DNA of 64,000 nucleotides from Ectopseudomonas mendocina (GTDB lineage: Bacteria; Pseudomonadota; Gammaproteobacteria; Pseudomonadales; Pseudomonadaceae). The first letter of the stretch is position 1. Each line of letters opens with the position of its first letter. A program made the position numbers and the translations under genes. The DNA lies in the NCBI RefSeq assembly GCF_007049795.1, contig NZ_SCFY01000011.1:124001-188000 (forward strand), written 5' to 3'. This document shows positions 27,029 to 36,025 of this stretch, in pieces. Below the pieces are notes generated by a model. The model made no database searches. It was not told the DNA's origin and saw nothing but the letters and a program-made list of their open reading frames with translations.

Positions 27029-27808
27029 ATGAGCAATATGAACGTCGAGCGCGTGCTCAGCGTCCACCACTGGAACGATACGCTGTTCAGCTTCAAGTGC
27101 ACCCGCGACCCGGGTCTGCGCTTCGAGAATGGTCAGTTCGTGATGATCGGCCTACAGCAAGACAGCGGCCGCCCGCTGATGCGCGCCTACTCCATCGCCA
27201 GCCCGAACTGGGAAGAGCACCTGGAGTTCTTCAGCATCAAGGTGCCGGACGGCCCGCTGACCTCGCAGCTGCAGCACTTGAAGGAAGGCGACGAGATCAT
27301 CATCAGCAAGAAGCCCACCGGCACGCTGGTTCTTGATGATCTCAACCCCGGCAAGCACCTCTATCTGCTCAGCACTGGCACCGGCCTGGCGCCGTTCATG
27401 AGCGTGATCCAGGACCCGGAAACCTACGAGCGCTTCGAGAAAGTGATCCTGGTGCACGGCGTGCGCTACGTGAACGAAGTCGCCTATCGCGAGTTCATCA
27501 CCGAGCACCTGCCGCAGAACGAATTCTTCGGCGATGCACTGAAGGACAAGCTGATTTACTACCCGACCGTGACGCGCGAGCCGTTCGAGAATCAGGGCCG
27601 TCTGACCGACCTGATGCGCAGCGGCAAACTGTTCGCCGATATCGGCCTGCCGCCGATTAACCCGCAGGACGACCGCGCCATGATCTGCGGCAGCCCGAGC
27701 ATGCTCGACGAGACCAGCGAAGTGCTCGACAGCTTCGGCCTGAAGATTTCCCCGCGCATGCGTGAGCCGGGGGATTACCTGATCGAGCGCGCCTTCGTCG
27801 AAAAATAA
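27029..27808 (+). CDS. fpr: Ferredoxin-NADP(+) reductase Fpr
   Basis: A 259-residue FAD enzyme moving electrons between NADPH and ferredoxin or flavodoxin, important for iron-sulfur repair and oxidative stress. It has the FAD-binding RAYSIASP (about 52-59), the NADP-binding STGTGLAPF (about 117-125), and the C-terminus ERAFVEK typical of the bacterial subclass that lacks a terminal aromatic residue. ATG 27029 has GAGGAA upstream. The gene is divergent from finR and ends in a strong terminator. Confidence 0.95.
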   Translation: MSNMNVERVLSVHHWNDTLFSFKCTRDPGLRFENGQFVMIGLQQDSGRPLMRAYSIASPNWEEHLEFFSIKVPDGPLTSQLQHLKEGDEIIISKKPTGTLVLDDLNPGKHLYLLSTGTGLAPFMSVIQDPETYERFEKVILVHGVRYVNEVAYREFITEHLPQNEFFGDALKDKLIYYPTVTREPFENQGRLTDLMRSGKLFADIGLPPINPQDDRAMICGSPSMLDETSEVLDSFGLKISPRMREPGDYLIERAFVEK

Positions 27809-27823
27809 GCGCCTCCGTTAAAA

Positions 27824-27855
27824 GACAAAGCCGCCCCATGGGCGGCTTTGTCGTT
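27824..27855 (+). terminator. Rho-independent terminator of fpr
   Basis: A perfect 13-bp stem GACAAAGCCGCCC / GGGCGGCTTTGTC with a 3-base loop, 15 bases after the fpr stop. Confidence 0.8.
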
Positions 27856-27861
27856 TCAGTT

Positions 27862-27925
27862 GTAGGGTGCGCCGTGCGCATCGGGGTATTACTCGCTGGA
27901 GCGCTGTGCGCACGGCGCACCCTAC
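27862..27925. repeat. Perfect 19-bp palindromic repeat, GTAGGGTGCGCC family
   Basis: GTAGGGTGCGCCGTGCGCA (27862-27880) and its exact reverse complement (27907-27925) flank 26 bases between the convergent fpr and cyclophilin genes. Related copies lie at 39536, 57018 and 63600 in this window. Confidence 0.8.
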
Positions 27926-27931
27926 GGGGCT

Positions 27932-28486
27932 TTACAGACGCTTGGCGTCGATGATCAGCACTGGCTCGCGCGGTACGTTCTGGTGCATGCCGCTGTTGCC
28001 GGTGGGGACCTGGGCGATCTTGTCTACCACATCCATGCCACGGGTGACCTTGCCGAATACGGCGTAACCGAAGTCACGCGAGCTGTGGTCGAGGAAGGCG
28101 TTGTCCTTGTGGTTGATGAAGAACTGGCTGGTGGCCGAGTCGCGGACCTGAGTACGGGCCATGGCCAGGGTGCCGCGCACGTTGTGCAGGCCATTGTCGG
28201 CCTCGTTCTTGATCGGCGCGTTGGTGTCCTTCTGGCGCATGTCGGCATCGAAACCGCCGCCCTGAACCATGAAGCCCGGAATCACCCGGTGGAACTGGGT
28301 GCCATTGTAGAAGCCACTGTCGACGTACTTGAGAAAGTTCTGCGTGCTGATTGGCGCCTTGTCGGCGGCCAACTCCACTTCCACCTCACCCAGGCTGGTG
28401 GTCAGCAGGACCTTGGGATTTTCAGCGGCCAGCAGGCTGGAGGACAGCAGCAGGGCGCCTGTGGCGAGAACGAGTTGCTTGAGCAT
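27932..28486 (-). CDS. ppiA: Periplasmic cyclophilin-type peptidyl-prolyl isomerase
   Basis: A 184-residue cyclophilin with a signal peptide (about 1-20, [11 protein letters not shown]), so it acts in the periplasm on prolyl bonds of folding proteins. Conserved core segments include [20 protein letters not shown] (about 61-80) and [11 protein letters not shown] (about 119-129), containing the catalytic Arg and Gln/Phe pocket. It lies just downstream (5 bases) of an alpha/beta hydrolase gene on the minus strand and may be co-transcribed with it. No terminator is clear apart from the palindromic repeat that follows. Confidence 0.93.
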   Translation of the reverse strand: MLKQLVLATGALLLSSSLLAAENPKVLLTTSLGEVEVELAADKAPISTQNFLKYVDSGFYNGTQFHRVIPGFMVQGGGFDADMRQKDTNAPIKNEADNGLHNVRGTLAMARTQVRDSATSQFFINHKDNAFLDHSSRDFGYAVFGKVTRGMDVVDKIAQVPTGNSGMHQNVPREPVLIIDAKRL

Positions 28487-28491
28487 GATGG

Positions 28492-29289
28492 TCAGTTTTC
28501 CTTGTTGGCGGTCTCGCCGAGAAAGGCGAGCAGGGCGTTATTAAAGCGTTCTGGTTGATCCAGTGGTGTGGCGTGGCGCGAGTTTTCGATGATCAGCAGG
28601 CGCGCGTTGGGCATTTCTGCCACGTATTCGCGCTTGCGTTCAACGGGCGTGTAGTCGCGGTCGGCGGTGATCACCAGAGTAGGACAGGTGATGCGATCGA
28701 GGCGTTCACGCACGCCCCAGCCGATGATCGCGTCAAGACTGGCGAGGTAGGCGCGTTTGTCGTTCTGCGGCCAGCGTTCTTCGACCTTGCGACGCAGTTC
28801 GGCCTGCTCCGGTTTGGGGAACAGCAGCTTGCCCAGCGCCTTGGCGATGGTGTCCAGGCTGAGCAGGCGCGAGAGCGTCCAGCGTTTACCGATTTCCAGC
28901 CAGTCGCGTGCGCTCTTGGCCTTCACCTCTGGGCCGCTGTTGACGATGGTCAGGCTGCGCAAAAGCTCGGGGCGGTCTACGCCAAGCTGGAAGCCGATCA
29001 TCCCACCCATGGAGATGCCTACCAGGTGCACGGGTGCAAGCTGCAGGTGGTCGATGAGGGCGGCGACATCCTCGGCAAAATCGGCGATGCGATAAGCCTC
29101 GCGCGGCTTGTCCGAACGGCCATGGCCGCGCACGTCGAGGGCGATGACCCGATAGTGCTGGGCGAGCACCGGGATCTGGTATTCCCAGTCGCGCGTGCTC
29201 GAGCCCAGGCCATGCACCAGTAGCAGGGGCGTGCCGTGGCCGTAGTCTTCGTAATGCAGTTGGCAACCGTCGTTGTCGAAGTAGGACAT
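28492..29289 (-). CDS. Alpha/beta-fold hydrolase
   Basis: A 265-residue hydrolase with the nucleophile elbow VGISMGG (Ser93), oxyanion region LVHGLGSS (about 24-31), Asp in TADRDYTP (about 210) and His in SRHATPLD (about 240), so the Ser-Asp-His triad is complete. It resembles the esterase and beta-ketoadipate enol-lactonase group, but no pathway genes surround it and the substrate is unknown. No signal peptide is seen, so it is cytoplasmic. It is the first of two minus-strand genes with ppiA and lies 10 bases after the LysR gene on the same strand. Confidence 0.85.
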   Translation of the reverse strand: MSYFDNDGCQLHYEDYGHGTPLLLVHGLGSSTRDWEYQIPVLAQHYRVIALDVRGHGRSDKPREAYRIADFAEDVAALIDHLQLAPVHLVGISMGGMIGFQLGVDRPELLRSLTIVNSGPEVKAKSARDWLEIGKRWTLSRLLSLDTIAKALGKLLFPKPEQAELRRKVEERWPQNDKRAYLASLDAIIGWGVRERLDRITCPTLVITADRDYTPVERKREYVAEMPNARLLIIENSRHATPLDQPERFNNALLAFLGETANKEN

Positions 29290-29299
29290 GGGCGGGCTC

Positions 29300-30226
29300 T
29301 CAGTTGGGCGACTGCGGCGCGGCGAAGGCGGCGTCCAGCGGCGCCGCGTCGAAGTTCTTGATCAGCTCGATGAGAATCTGTGTAGCCGGACCGAGTACGC
29401 GCTCCTTGTTGCTGTAGAGGAAGAAGCGCGGTTTGCGCAGACCGCCCTGGGTCAGGGGCAAGGGTTTCAGCAGGCCTTCCTGCAGTTCACGGACGATCAG
29501 GTGGCGTGGCAGCCAGGCGAAGCCCAGGCCGCTGCTGACGAAGGTGCGTGCGGTCGGCAGGCTGCCCACTGTCCAGCGCTGTTCTGCGCCCAGCCAGCCG
29601 GCGTCGCGCGGCTGCAAGCGGCCACTGTCACGGGTGACCACCTGCATCTGGCCTTCCAGGTCCTGAAAGCTCAGCTCGCGTTGCAGGCGGTGCAGTGGGT
29701 GTTCCGGGTTGGCGACGGCGACGAACTCCACTTCACCCAGCTCGATGCCCAGGTGACCGGTGATGTTCAGCGCACTGATGGCCAGGTCGGCGGTGCCTTC
29801 GAGCAGCACTTCCTCGACCCCGGACAGCACTTCCTCGCGCAGGCGTACGCGGCAGCCGCGGCTTTGCGGCATGAAGGCGGTCAGGGCACGGACGAGGTTG
29901 GCGGTGGGGTAGGCGGCGTCCACCACCAGGCGCACTTCGGCTTCCCAGCCCTGTTCCATGTGGTGGGCCAGGTCTTCCAGCTGGCTGGCCTGCTTGACCA
30001 GTTGCCGTGAGCGGCGCAGCAATACATCGCCGGCTTCGGTGAGCACGGCCTTGCGACCGTCGATGCGCAGCAGCGGTACACCGAGCTGTTCCTGCATACG
30101 TGCCACGGTATAGCTGACCGAGGACTGCGAGCGGTGCAGCACCTCGGCGGCCTGGGCGAAGCCGCCCTGATCCACCACGGCCTGCAGCGTGCGCCATTGA
30201 TCCAAGGTTACGCGAGGAGCTTTCAT
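29300..30226 (-). CDS. LysR-type transcriptional regulator
   Basis: A 308-residue LysR-family protein with an N-terminal helix-turn-helix (VTLDQWRTLQAVVDQGGFAQ onward) and a C-terminal ligand domain. The start at MKAPRVTLDQW (30226) has GAGGAG upstream. It lies 10 bases before the alpha/beta hydrolase gene on the same strand, and on the other side it is divergent from a small secreted protein followed by azoR. It could control either set. Inducer and targets are unknown. Confidence 0.85.
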   Translation of the reverse strand: MKAPRVTLDQWRTLQAVVDQGGFAQAAEVLHRSQSSVSYTVARMQEQLGVPLLRIDGRKAVLTEAGDVLLRRSRQLVKQASQLEDLAHHMEQGWEAEVRLVVDAAYPTANLVRALTAFMPQSRGCRVRLREEVLSGVEEVLLEGTADLAISALNITGHLGIELGEVEFVAVANPEHPLHRLQRELSFQDLEGQMQVVTRDSGRLQPRDAGWLGAEQRWTVGSLPTARTFVSSGLGFAWLPRHLIVRELQEGLLKPLPLTQGGLRKPRFFLYSNKERVLGPATQILIELIKNFDAAPLDAAFAAPQSPN

Positions 30227-30303
30227 CACATCATCCTGCCTGAGTCGGCTGTTATCGCCGACGATCTCCACCTACACTGGCGATCCCATGTTGGAGAGCA
30301 CCG

Positions 30304-30618
30304 ATGAAAAAAATAATCTGCTTGCTGCTGGCCTGTATGCCGTTGGCTGCCCATGCCTACCCCATCGAGGTGGAAAAACAGTTCAACGGCGCCGAGGTCT
30401 CCGCCACCACTCAGGAAATCGACCACAACATGGCGGCTCTGATGCTCTACAACTACGGTCAGAGCGAAGCCGAGTGCAGTGCCGTGTTCCAAAATGGCCC
30501 CGAGGCACCGCGCATCCGGCGTACCGTGTTGGCGCCTGGCGCCAGCAACAACATGGCGGTCAAGTTCACCCGTAGCGTGATTCGTCTGCGGATCAAGCTG
30601 ACCTGCAACCTGAAGTGA
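30304..30618 (+). CDS. Small secreted protein of unknown function
   Basis: A 104-residue protein with a good signal peptide (about 1-19, cleaved at AHAY). Two cysteines in the mature part (near 59 and 101) may form a disulfide. The mature sequence is beta-rich, with no motif I recognise (LMLYNYGQSEAECSAVFQNG). A plausible GGAGAG site precedes the ATG. It is divergent from a LysR regulator by 77 bases and precedes azoR in the same direction after a 135-base gap. Remembered P. aeruginosa order has a similar small gene here (PA3224 region). Function unknown. Confidence 0.7.
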   Translation: MKKIICLLLACMPLAAHAYPIEVEKQFNGAEVSATTQEIDHNMAALMLYNYGQSEAECSAVFQNGPEAPRIRRTVLAPGASNNMAVKFTRSVIRLRIKLTCNLK

Positions 30619-30667
30619 TGGAAGCCTAGATGCGACCCGTCGATAAATCAAATTAGTCGATATATGT

Positions 30668-30685
30668 AAGCGGATATTTACGCTT
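30668..30685. promoter_or_regulatory. Inverted repeat upstream of azoR
   Basis: AAGCG, 8 bases, CGCTT, in an unusually AT-rich stretch (30640-30710) before azoR. It could be a binding site for the nearby LysR regulator. Evidence is positional only. Confidence 0.3.
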
Positions 30686-30753
30686 TTTTATCGAAAGTCA
30701 CATCTCTATTCTCTGCTCCATCGACTCTTGTTCACCTCGATGGAGCCTCAGAC

Positions 30754-31353
30754 ATGTCCCGTATTCTCGTAATCGAAAGCAGCGCCCGCCAGCAAGGTTC
30801 GGTCTCCCGCGAGCTGACCCAGCAATTCATCGCCAATTGGCAGGCTGCGCACCCGGCTGATCAGGTCCAGGTGCGTGATCTGGCGGCAGAGCCGGTACCG
30901 CACCTCGACGCCACGCTGCTGGGTGGCTGGATGACCCCGAGCGAGCAGCAGAGCGACGCCGAGAAAGCTGCCCTGGCCCGCTCCAATCAACTGACCGATG
31001 AGCTGCTGGCCGCCGATGTGCTGGTGCTGGCTGCGCCGATGTACAACTTCGCCATCCCCAGCACCCTCAAAGCCTGGCTGGACCATGTGCTGCGCGCTGG
31101 CGTCACCTTCAAGTACACCGAAACCGGCCCGCAGGGCCTGCTGACCGGCAAACGTGCCTTCGTGCTCACGGCTCGTGGCGGTATCTACGCCGGCAGCGGC
31201 CTGGATCATCAGGAGCCCTACCTGCGTCAGGCGCTGGCCTTCATCGGTATCCACGATGTGCAGTTCATTCATGCCGAAGGCCTGAACTTGGGCGCCGAGT
31301 TCAGTGAGAAAGGCCTGGCCCAGGCCAAAGCCAAGCTGGCTGAAGTGGCCTGA
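30754..31353 (+). CDS. azoR: FMN-dependent NADH-azoreductase
   Basis: A 199-residue flavodoxin-fold quinone/azo reductase of the AzoR (AcpD) family, which reduces quinones and azo compounds by two electrons and protects against electrophile stress. Signatures are the FMN phosphate loop SSARQQGSVSRELT (about 9-22), the segment APMYNFAIPSTLKAWLDHVLRAG (about 93-115) and TARGGIYA (about 140). Pseudomonads carry several paralogues; context (LysR gene, hydrolase, cyclophilin nearby) suggests the AzoR3 type of P. aeruginosa, from memory. A strong terminator follows. Confidence 0.92.
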   Translation: MSRILVIESSARQQGSVSRELTQQFIANWQAAHPADQVQVRDLAAEPVPHLDATLLGGWMTPSEQQSDAEKAALARSNQLTDELLAADVLVLAAPMYNFAIPSTLKAWLDHVLRAGVTFKYTETGPQGLLTGKRAFVLTARGGIYAGSGLDHQEPYLRQALAFIGIHDVQFIHAEGLNLGAEFSEKGLAQAKAKLAEVA

Positions 31354-31392
31354 TCCGAGACTCTCCTGGCGCCTGGGCTCCTGGGCGCTTCT

Positions 31393-31426
31393 GCCGGGCA
31401 TTGCGCAAGCAATGACCGGCTTTTTT
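31393..31426 (+). terminator. Rho-independent terminator of azoR
   Basis: Interrupted stem GCCGG-GCATTGC / GCAATG-A-CCGGC followed by TTTTTT. Confidence 0.8.
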
Positions 31427-31554
31427 ACGTGGGCCTGGCGACACGCTCTTGCCCGGTGGCGACGGCTTGCACGTTAGGCCGGTGGGGTTCGCCTGCTGTC
31501 GATTGTACGTCCGCGATGAACGCGCTAAGGTCGCCGCCTGTTCCTGAGGTGACC

Positions 31555-32427
31555 ATGCGCTATCTGTTGATCGTGACCCTGCTGTGGGCGTTTTCCTTCA
31601 GCCTGATCGGTGAGTACCTTGCCGGCCGGGTCGACAGCTACTTCGCGGTGCTGACGCGCATCGTCATCGCCGGTCTGCTGTTCGTGCCGCTGACCCGTTG
31701 GCGCGGCCATGCCCCGGCCTTCGTGCGCGGCATGCTGCTGATCGGCGCGCTGCAGTTCGGCATCACCTACGTGTGCCTGTACCTGAGTTTCTCGGTGCTG
31801 ACGGTGCCGGAGGTGTTGCTGTTCACCATCCTCACGCCGCTACACGTGACGCTGATCGAGGATGCCCTCAATCGTCGATTCAACCCCTGGGCGCTGGTCG
31901 CCGCTCTGGTAGCCGTGCTGGGCGCCGGGATCATCCGCTACGACGGTATCAGCAGCGGCTTTTTGCTCGGTTTCCTGTTGCTGCAGGTCGCCAACTTCAC
32001 CTTCGCTGCCGGGCAGGTACTGTACAAGCATCTGCTGCTCAAACACCCCTCGAGCGAGCCGCAGTACCGGCGCTTCGGCTTCTTCTATCTGGGCGCCTTG
32101 CTGATTGCGCTGCCCGCGTTCCTGCTGCTGGGTAACGGCGAGCGTCTGCCTGGCAACGCACTGCAGTGGAGCGTGCTGGTCTGGCTTGGTGTGGTGGCGT
32201 CCGGGTTGGGACTGTATTGGTGGAACAAAGGCGCCAGCCTGGTCGATGGCGGCACCCTGGCGGTGATGAACAATGCGCTGGTGCCGGCCGGTTTGCTGGT
32301 CAATCTGCTGATCTGGAATCACGACGCCGATCTGCTGCGCCTGGCTCTGGGCGGTGCGGTGATTGCGGCGTCGCTACCGCTGGTCAATCTGGGGCGTACG
32401 CGTCGCACGCCTGCCGAGGTGCGCTGA
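31555..32427 (+). CDS. DMT-superfamily (EamA) permease
   Basis: A 290-residue inner-membrane protein with about ten hydrophobic helices in two EamA repeats (MRYLLIVTLLWAFSFSLIGE at the start). It probably exports a small metabolite; the substrate cannot be read. The start at 31555 has TGAGGTG upstream and begins the first helix. Its stop overlaps the start of the next gene, rarD, by one base (TGATG), so two related carriers are co-translated. Confidence 0.85.
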   Translation: MRYLLIVTLLWAFSFSLIGEYLAGRVDSYFAVLTRIVIAGLLFVPLTRWRGHAPAFVRGMLLIGALQFGITYVCLYLSFSVLTVPEVLLFTILTPLHVTLIEDALNRRFNPWALVAALVAVLGAGIIRYDGISSGFLLGFLLLQVANFTFAAGQVLYKHLLLKHPSSEPQYRRFGFFYLGALLIALPAFLLLGNGERLPGNALQWSVLVWLGVVASGLGLYWWNKGASLVDGGTLAVMNNALVPAGLLVNLLIWNHDADLLRLALGGAVIAASLPLVNLGRTRRTPAEVR

Positions 32428-33332
32428 TGCAACTGTCCGGACGTGGAGTAGCGCTATCGGTTGGCGCCTCGGTGCTATTCGCCGTGCTGCCTGGCTACGT
32501 GCAGTGGCTGACGCCACTCGATGGCGTGCAGATATTCGCTCAGCGCGTGCTTTGGTCGATTCCGTTGGTTCTGCTGCTGGTGCTGCTGGCAGGGCAGACC
32601 ACCTTGCTGCGCGAGACCTTCGTGCGTCTGCGCCACGAGCCGCTGTTGTTGGCTGCCTGCCCGCTGGCGGCGGCCTTGATTGGCGTGCAGTGGGGGCTGT
32701 TTCTCTGGGCACCCTTGGCCGGGCATATGCTGGAAGTGTCCATGGGGTACTTCCTGTTGCCGTTGGCAATGGTGCTGACCGGTCGGCTGTTCTACGGCGA
32801 GCGCCTGCGCCCGCTGCAGCGTTTGGCAGTGACCTGCGCCATGCTCGGCGTGCTGCACGAACTGTGGCGTACCCAGGCGTTCTCCTGGCTGACGCTGATC
32901 ACTGCGTTGGGGTATCCGCCATACTTCATGCTGCGCCGCTGGATGCGCCTCGATGCGCTATCCGGTTTCGTGGTGGAGATGCTGATGCTGGCGCCGTTGG
33001 CGATTTGGCTGATCGTTGCCTACGGGCCGGTTGGCGCATTCGCTGAGCGGCCGCTGCTGTGGTTGCTGGTGCCGGTGATGGCGCTGATCGGTACGCTGGC
33101 CTTCGCTGCGTACATCGCGTCCAGCCGGCTGCTGCCCCTGGGGTTGTTCGGCATTCTCAGCTATGTCGAGCCAGTGCTGTTGTTCGCCGTGGCGCTACTG
33201 GTGCTGGGCGAGACTTTCGATGCGGGGCAGTGGTTGACCTACCTGCCGATCTGGGCGGCTGTGCTGCTGGTCGGCTGGGACAGTGCCCGGCTGCTGCGCA
33301 AGCAGCAGCGTGAGAACATCAGGCCGCGTTGA
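32427..33332 (+). CDS. rarD: RarD-type DMT permease
   Basis: A 301-residue permease with ten hydrophobic segments. The N-terminal pattern LSVGASVLFAVLPGYVQWL and the segment QRVLWSIPLVLLLVLLAG are characteristic of the RarD/EamA subgroup (chloramphenicol-sensitivity RarD). Substrate is unknown. It overlaps the preceding permease by one base and converges on the RibD-like gene with a 14-base overlap at the 3' ends. Confidence 0.85.
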   Translation: MQLSGRGVALSVGASVLFAVLPGYVQWLTPLDGVQIFAQRVLWSIPLVLLLVLLAGQTTLLRETFVRLRHEPLLLAACPLAAALIGVQWGLFLWAPLAGHMLEVSMGYFLLPLAMVLTGRLFYGERLRPLQRLAVTCAMLGVLHELWRTQAFSWLTLITALGYPPYFMLRRWMRLDALSGFVVEMLMLAPLAIWLIVAYGPVGAFAERPLLWLLVPVMALIGTLAFAAYIASSRLLPLGLFGILSYVEPVLLFAVALLVLGETFDAGQWLTYLPIWAAVLLVGWDSARLLRKQQRENIRPR

Positions 33333-33897
33333 TACGCGGTGCGGGGATCTGCGTTGGCAGGCTGGCCTGCTTCTGCACCTGGTAGTGCACTTGCAACGTG
33401 CCGTTGTTGAAGCGGCGTTGCTCGCTCAGCGTCAGGCTGCGTTCCATGCCGGTGGCCAGCAGTGGAATACCGGCGCCGAGCAGGTGCGGTACCAGGTTGA
33501 TCACCACCTCGTCGATCAGTCCGGCGGTGTAGCAGTTACCCGCCAGCAGGCTGCCGCCGACCAGCCAGATGCGTTGGAAACCTGCCTCGTTCAGTGCAGC
33601 TACGGCTTGAGCCGGGGTGCAGTGCGTCAGCTGGATTTCGTCCGCGGCGCGCGGCAGAGCGAGGCGAGTCAGCACCACGCAAGGCTTGCCGGGGTAAGGC
33701 CAGGGACCGCCACGCTTGAGCAACGCCTCGTAGGTGCCGCGGCCCATCAGCAGGGCATCTATGCCGGAATAGAAGTACTGAAAGGCGTACTCTTCATCGG
33801 CCTCCCGTGGCGAATCGAACCAGTCGATGCGACCATCGGGGCGCGCGATATAGCCGTCGAGGCTCGACGTGACGTGGTAGATCAGCGAAGCGTTCAT
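33319..33897 (-). CDS. Dihydrofolate reductase / RibD C-terminal family protein
   Basis: A 192-residue protein of the DHFR-like (RibD C-terminal) fold. It starts with the family pattern (HVTSSLDGYIARPDGRIDWF) and has VLTRLAL and WLVGGSLLAGN (about 113-123), the NADPH-binding Gly-Gly. Stand-alone members are uncharacterised reductases and usually not true folate enzymes. It is alone on the minus strand, overlapping the end of rarD by 14 bases. Confidence 0.85.
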   Translation of the reverse strand: MNASLIYHVTSSLDGYIARPDGRIDWFDSPREADEEYAFQYFYSGIDALLMGRGTYEALLKRGGPWPYPGKPCVVLTRLALPRAADEIQLTHCTPAQAVAALNEAGFQRIWLVGGSLLAGNCYTAGLIDEVVINLVPHLLGAGIPLLATGMERSLTLSEQRRFNNGTLQVHYQVQKQASLPTQIPAPRINAA

Positions 33898-33989
33898 GGT
33901 GCCTCCGCACGCGGGTTATCTGAGAGATAGATCGATGGCCGCAGAACAAGTTCGACAGAGGGCGTGCCACTCGTCGGCACGTTCGTTGA

Positions 33990-34394
33990 TCAGTCCAGCA
34001 CGTTACGCAGGATTTCGTAGACGATCCCGGTCGCGATGGCGACCAATACAACGTCGCGGCCGATCTGTTTCCATTCGTAGCCTTCGTAGTAAGGCAGGCG
34101 CGAGGTCAGGCGGCTGTCGAAGTTCTTGGCGATGCCCGGTGGCAGCGGCTTGCCGCGAGCCAGGTTCTTGGCGATGCCTGGTGGCAGGGAGGAGGTCGGG
34201 CCGATCAACTGGCGATTGTCGCCGAGGATGATGCGTACCCTTCCGATATCCACGGTCGGGCCGCGTAGATCGATCTGGACACCGTCATCTCGGCCCGGTT
34301 TGCCTTTGCCGGGGGGTGGGTTGGCAAGCACTGGCGATGCGGCCAAAAGGACGCACAGGCCGATACTGAGGGCGGTCAAGGGCTTGGTGGGCAT
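33990..34394 (-). CDS. CigR-like (RcnB-family) secreted protein
   Basis: A 134-residue protein with a signal peptide (about 1-25, ending PVLAN). A Gly/Lys/Pro-rich stretch PPPGKGKPGRDDG follows, then two copies of the LPPGIAKN(L/F) motif (about 70 and 84). A hydrophobic helix near the C-terminus (DVVLVAIATGIVYEILR) could anchor it. This matches proteins annotated as anti-virulence regulator CigR family, named after a Salmonella inner-membrane protein; function here is not established. The start at 34394 is chosen for the signal peptide; no strong ribosome-binding site is visible. Confidence 0.72.
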   Translation of the reverse strand: MPTKPLTALSIGLCVLLAASPVLANPPPGKGKPGRDDGVQIDLRGPTVDIGRVRIILGDNRQLIGPTSSLPPGIAKNLARGKPLPPGIAKNFDSRLTSRLPYYEGYEWKQIGRDVVLVAIATGIVYEILRNVLD

Positions 34395-34593
34395 GGGCTG
34401 GGCTCTTCGGATGGTGATGCGGTTTGGATAAGCGCCGAGCGGTTTCGGTTCCGATCTGCTCCTGCCGGATAGCGACTCCAGGCAGCCGCCCGTCGTCGCC
34501 TGAACGCGAGTTTCATGCAAAGAAATTCGGCCCCGGCGGCGGAAACCGTTAGGCTATGCACCGTTTTGTCGATTTCTTTGAGGTAGTGCCCCC

Positions 34594-35919
34594 GTGTTTG
34601 CCCAATTCGCCCTGCATGAACGCCTGCTGAAAGCCGTGGCCGAGCTTAATTTCGTCGAGCCGACTCCGGTGCAGGCGGCAGCGATTCCGCCTGCGCTGGA
34701 GGGCAAGGACCTACGGGTGATTGCCCAGACCGGCAGCGGCAAGACCGCCGCTTTCGTTTTGCCGCTGCTCAATCGCCTGCTCGGTGACGGCAACTCCAAG
34801 CAGCGTCTGAGCATTCGTGCGCTGATCCTGCTGCCGACCCGCGAGCTGGCTCAGCAGACGCTCAAGGAAGTCGAGCGCTTTGCCCAGTTCACCTTCCTCA
34901 AGGCCGGCCTGGTGACCGGTGGCGAGGACTTCAAGGTGCAGGCCGCAATGATGCGCAAGATCGATATCCTGATCGGCACGCCGGGCCGCCTGATCGAGCA
35001 CGCCAACGCCGGCAACCTGCCGCTGGACGAGGTCGAAGTGCTGGTGTTCGACGAGGCTGACCGCATGCTCGACATGGGCTTTGCCGAAGACGCCCAGCGT
35101 CTGGCCGAGGCTTGCGGGCCGCACCAGACCCTGCTGTTCTCCGCCACCACCGGCGGCAATGGCCTGCGCGAGATGGTCGCCAAGGTGCTCAAGGAGCCGC
35201 AGCACCTGATGCTCAACAGCGTCAGCCAGCTCAATGAGGGTACCCGCCAGCAGATCATCACGGCCGACCACAACTACCACAAGGAACAGCTGGTCGACTG
35301 GTTGCTGACCAACGAGGCCTACGACAAGGCCATCGTCTTCACCAACACCCGTGTGCAGGCCGACCGCCTGTACGGCAAGCTGGTGACCGCCGGGGTCAAG
35401 GCGTTCGTGCTGCATGGCGAGAAGGATCAGAAGGATCGCAAACTGGCCATCGAGCGCCTGCGCCAGGGCGCGGTCAAGGTGCTGGTGGCCACCGACTTGG
35501 CGGCGCGTGGCCTGGACGTCGAAGGTCTGGATCTGGTGATCAACTTCGACATGCCGCGTTCCGGCGATGAGTACGTGCATCGCATCGGCCGTACCGGCCG
35601 CGCCGGGGGCGAAGGTCTGGCGGTGTCGCTGATCTGTCACACCGACTGGAACCTGATGTCGAGCATCGAGCGCTACCTCAAACAGCGTTTCGAGCGTCGC
35701 ACCATCAAGGAGCTGAAAGGCGTCTACCAGGGGCCGAAGAACCTCAAGGCGTCCGGCAAGGCCGCCGGCAGCAAGAAGAAAAAGACCGAGAAGAAAGACC
35801 CGAAAAAGACCGCTGCACCCAAGCGCAAGACCGGCCCACGCCCGGCTGGCAAGCCATCCTCGTTGGTCAGTGAAGATGGCAGCGCGCCGCTCAAGCGCAA
35901 GAAGCCGGCTGCGGAGTAA
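34594..35919 (+). CDS. DEAD-box ATP-dependent RNA helicase
   Basis: A 441-residue DEAD-box helicase. In order: Q motif (F...PTPVQAAAIP, about 25), motif I AQTGSGKT (about 46-53), Ia PTRELAQQ (about 83), GTPGR (about 129), II DEAD (about 152), III SAT (about 184), and VI HRIGRTGRAG (about 329). The tail of about 70 residues is very basic (Lys-rich with Pro/Ala) and probably binds RNA. It belongs to the RhlE/SrmB type that assists ribosome assembly and RNA decay. GTG 34594 is used, with GAGGTAG upstream. Confidence 0.93.
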   Translation: MFAQFALHERLLKAVAELNFVEPTPVQAAAIPPALEGKDLRVIAQTGSGKTAAFVLPLLNRLLGDGNSKQRLSIRALILLPTRELAQQTLKEVERFAQFTFLKAGLVTGGEDFKVQAAMMRKIDILIGTPGRLIEHANAGNLPLDEVEVLVFDEADRMLDMGFAEDAQRLAEACGPHQTLLFSATTGGNGLREMVAKVLKEPQHLMLNSVSQLNEGTRQQIITADHNYHKEQLVDWLLTNEAYDKAIVFTNTRVQADRLYGKLVTAGVKAFVLHGEKDQKDRKLAIERLRQGAVKVLVATDLAARGLDVEGLDLVINFDMPRSGDEYVHRIGRTGRAGGEGLAVSLICHTDWNLMSSIERYLKQRFERRTIKELKGVYQGPKNLKASGKAAGSKKKKTEKKDPKKTAAPKRKTGPRPAGKPSSLVSEDGSAPLKRKKPAAE

Positions 35920-35929
35920 TCTGGCTGTT

Positions 35930-36022
35930 GTGGGAGGCGCTTTCGGCTCTGGCATCCTGCTTCGCTCTACCTCCTGCATCCATGCAGTCGTAGCGGCGAG
36001 TCGCGGCTGAAGCCCTCCCACA
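35930..36022. repeat. Dispersed repeat, TGTGGGAGGGCTTCAGCCGCGA family
   Basis: TGTGGGAGG at 35930 and GCCTGAAG-type arm ending CCCTCCCACA at 36022 form outer inverted ends. Read on the minus strand from 36022, about 30 bases nearly match a copy at 61377-61408. It lies between the convergent helicase and ABC exporter genes. Confidence 0.6.
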
Positions 36023-36025
36023 GTT

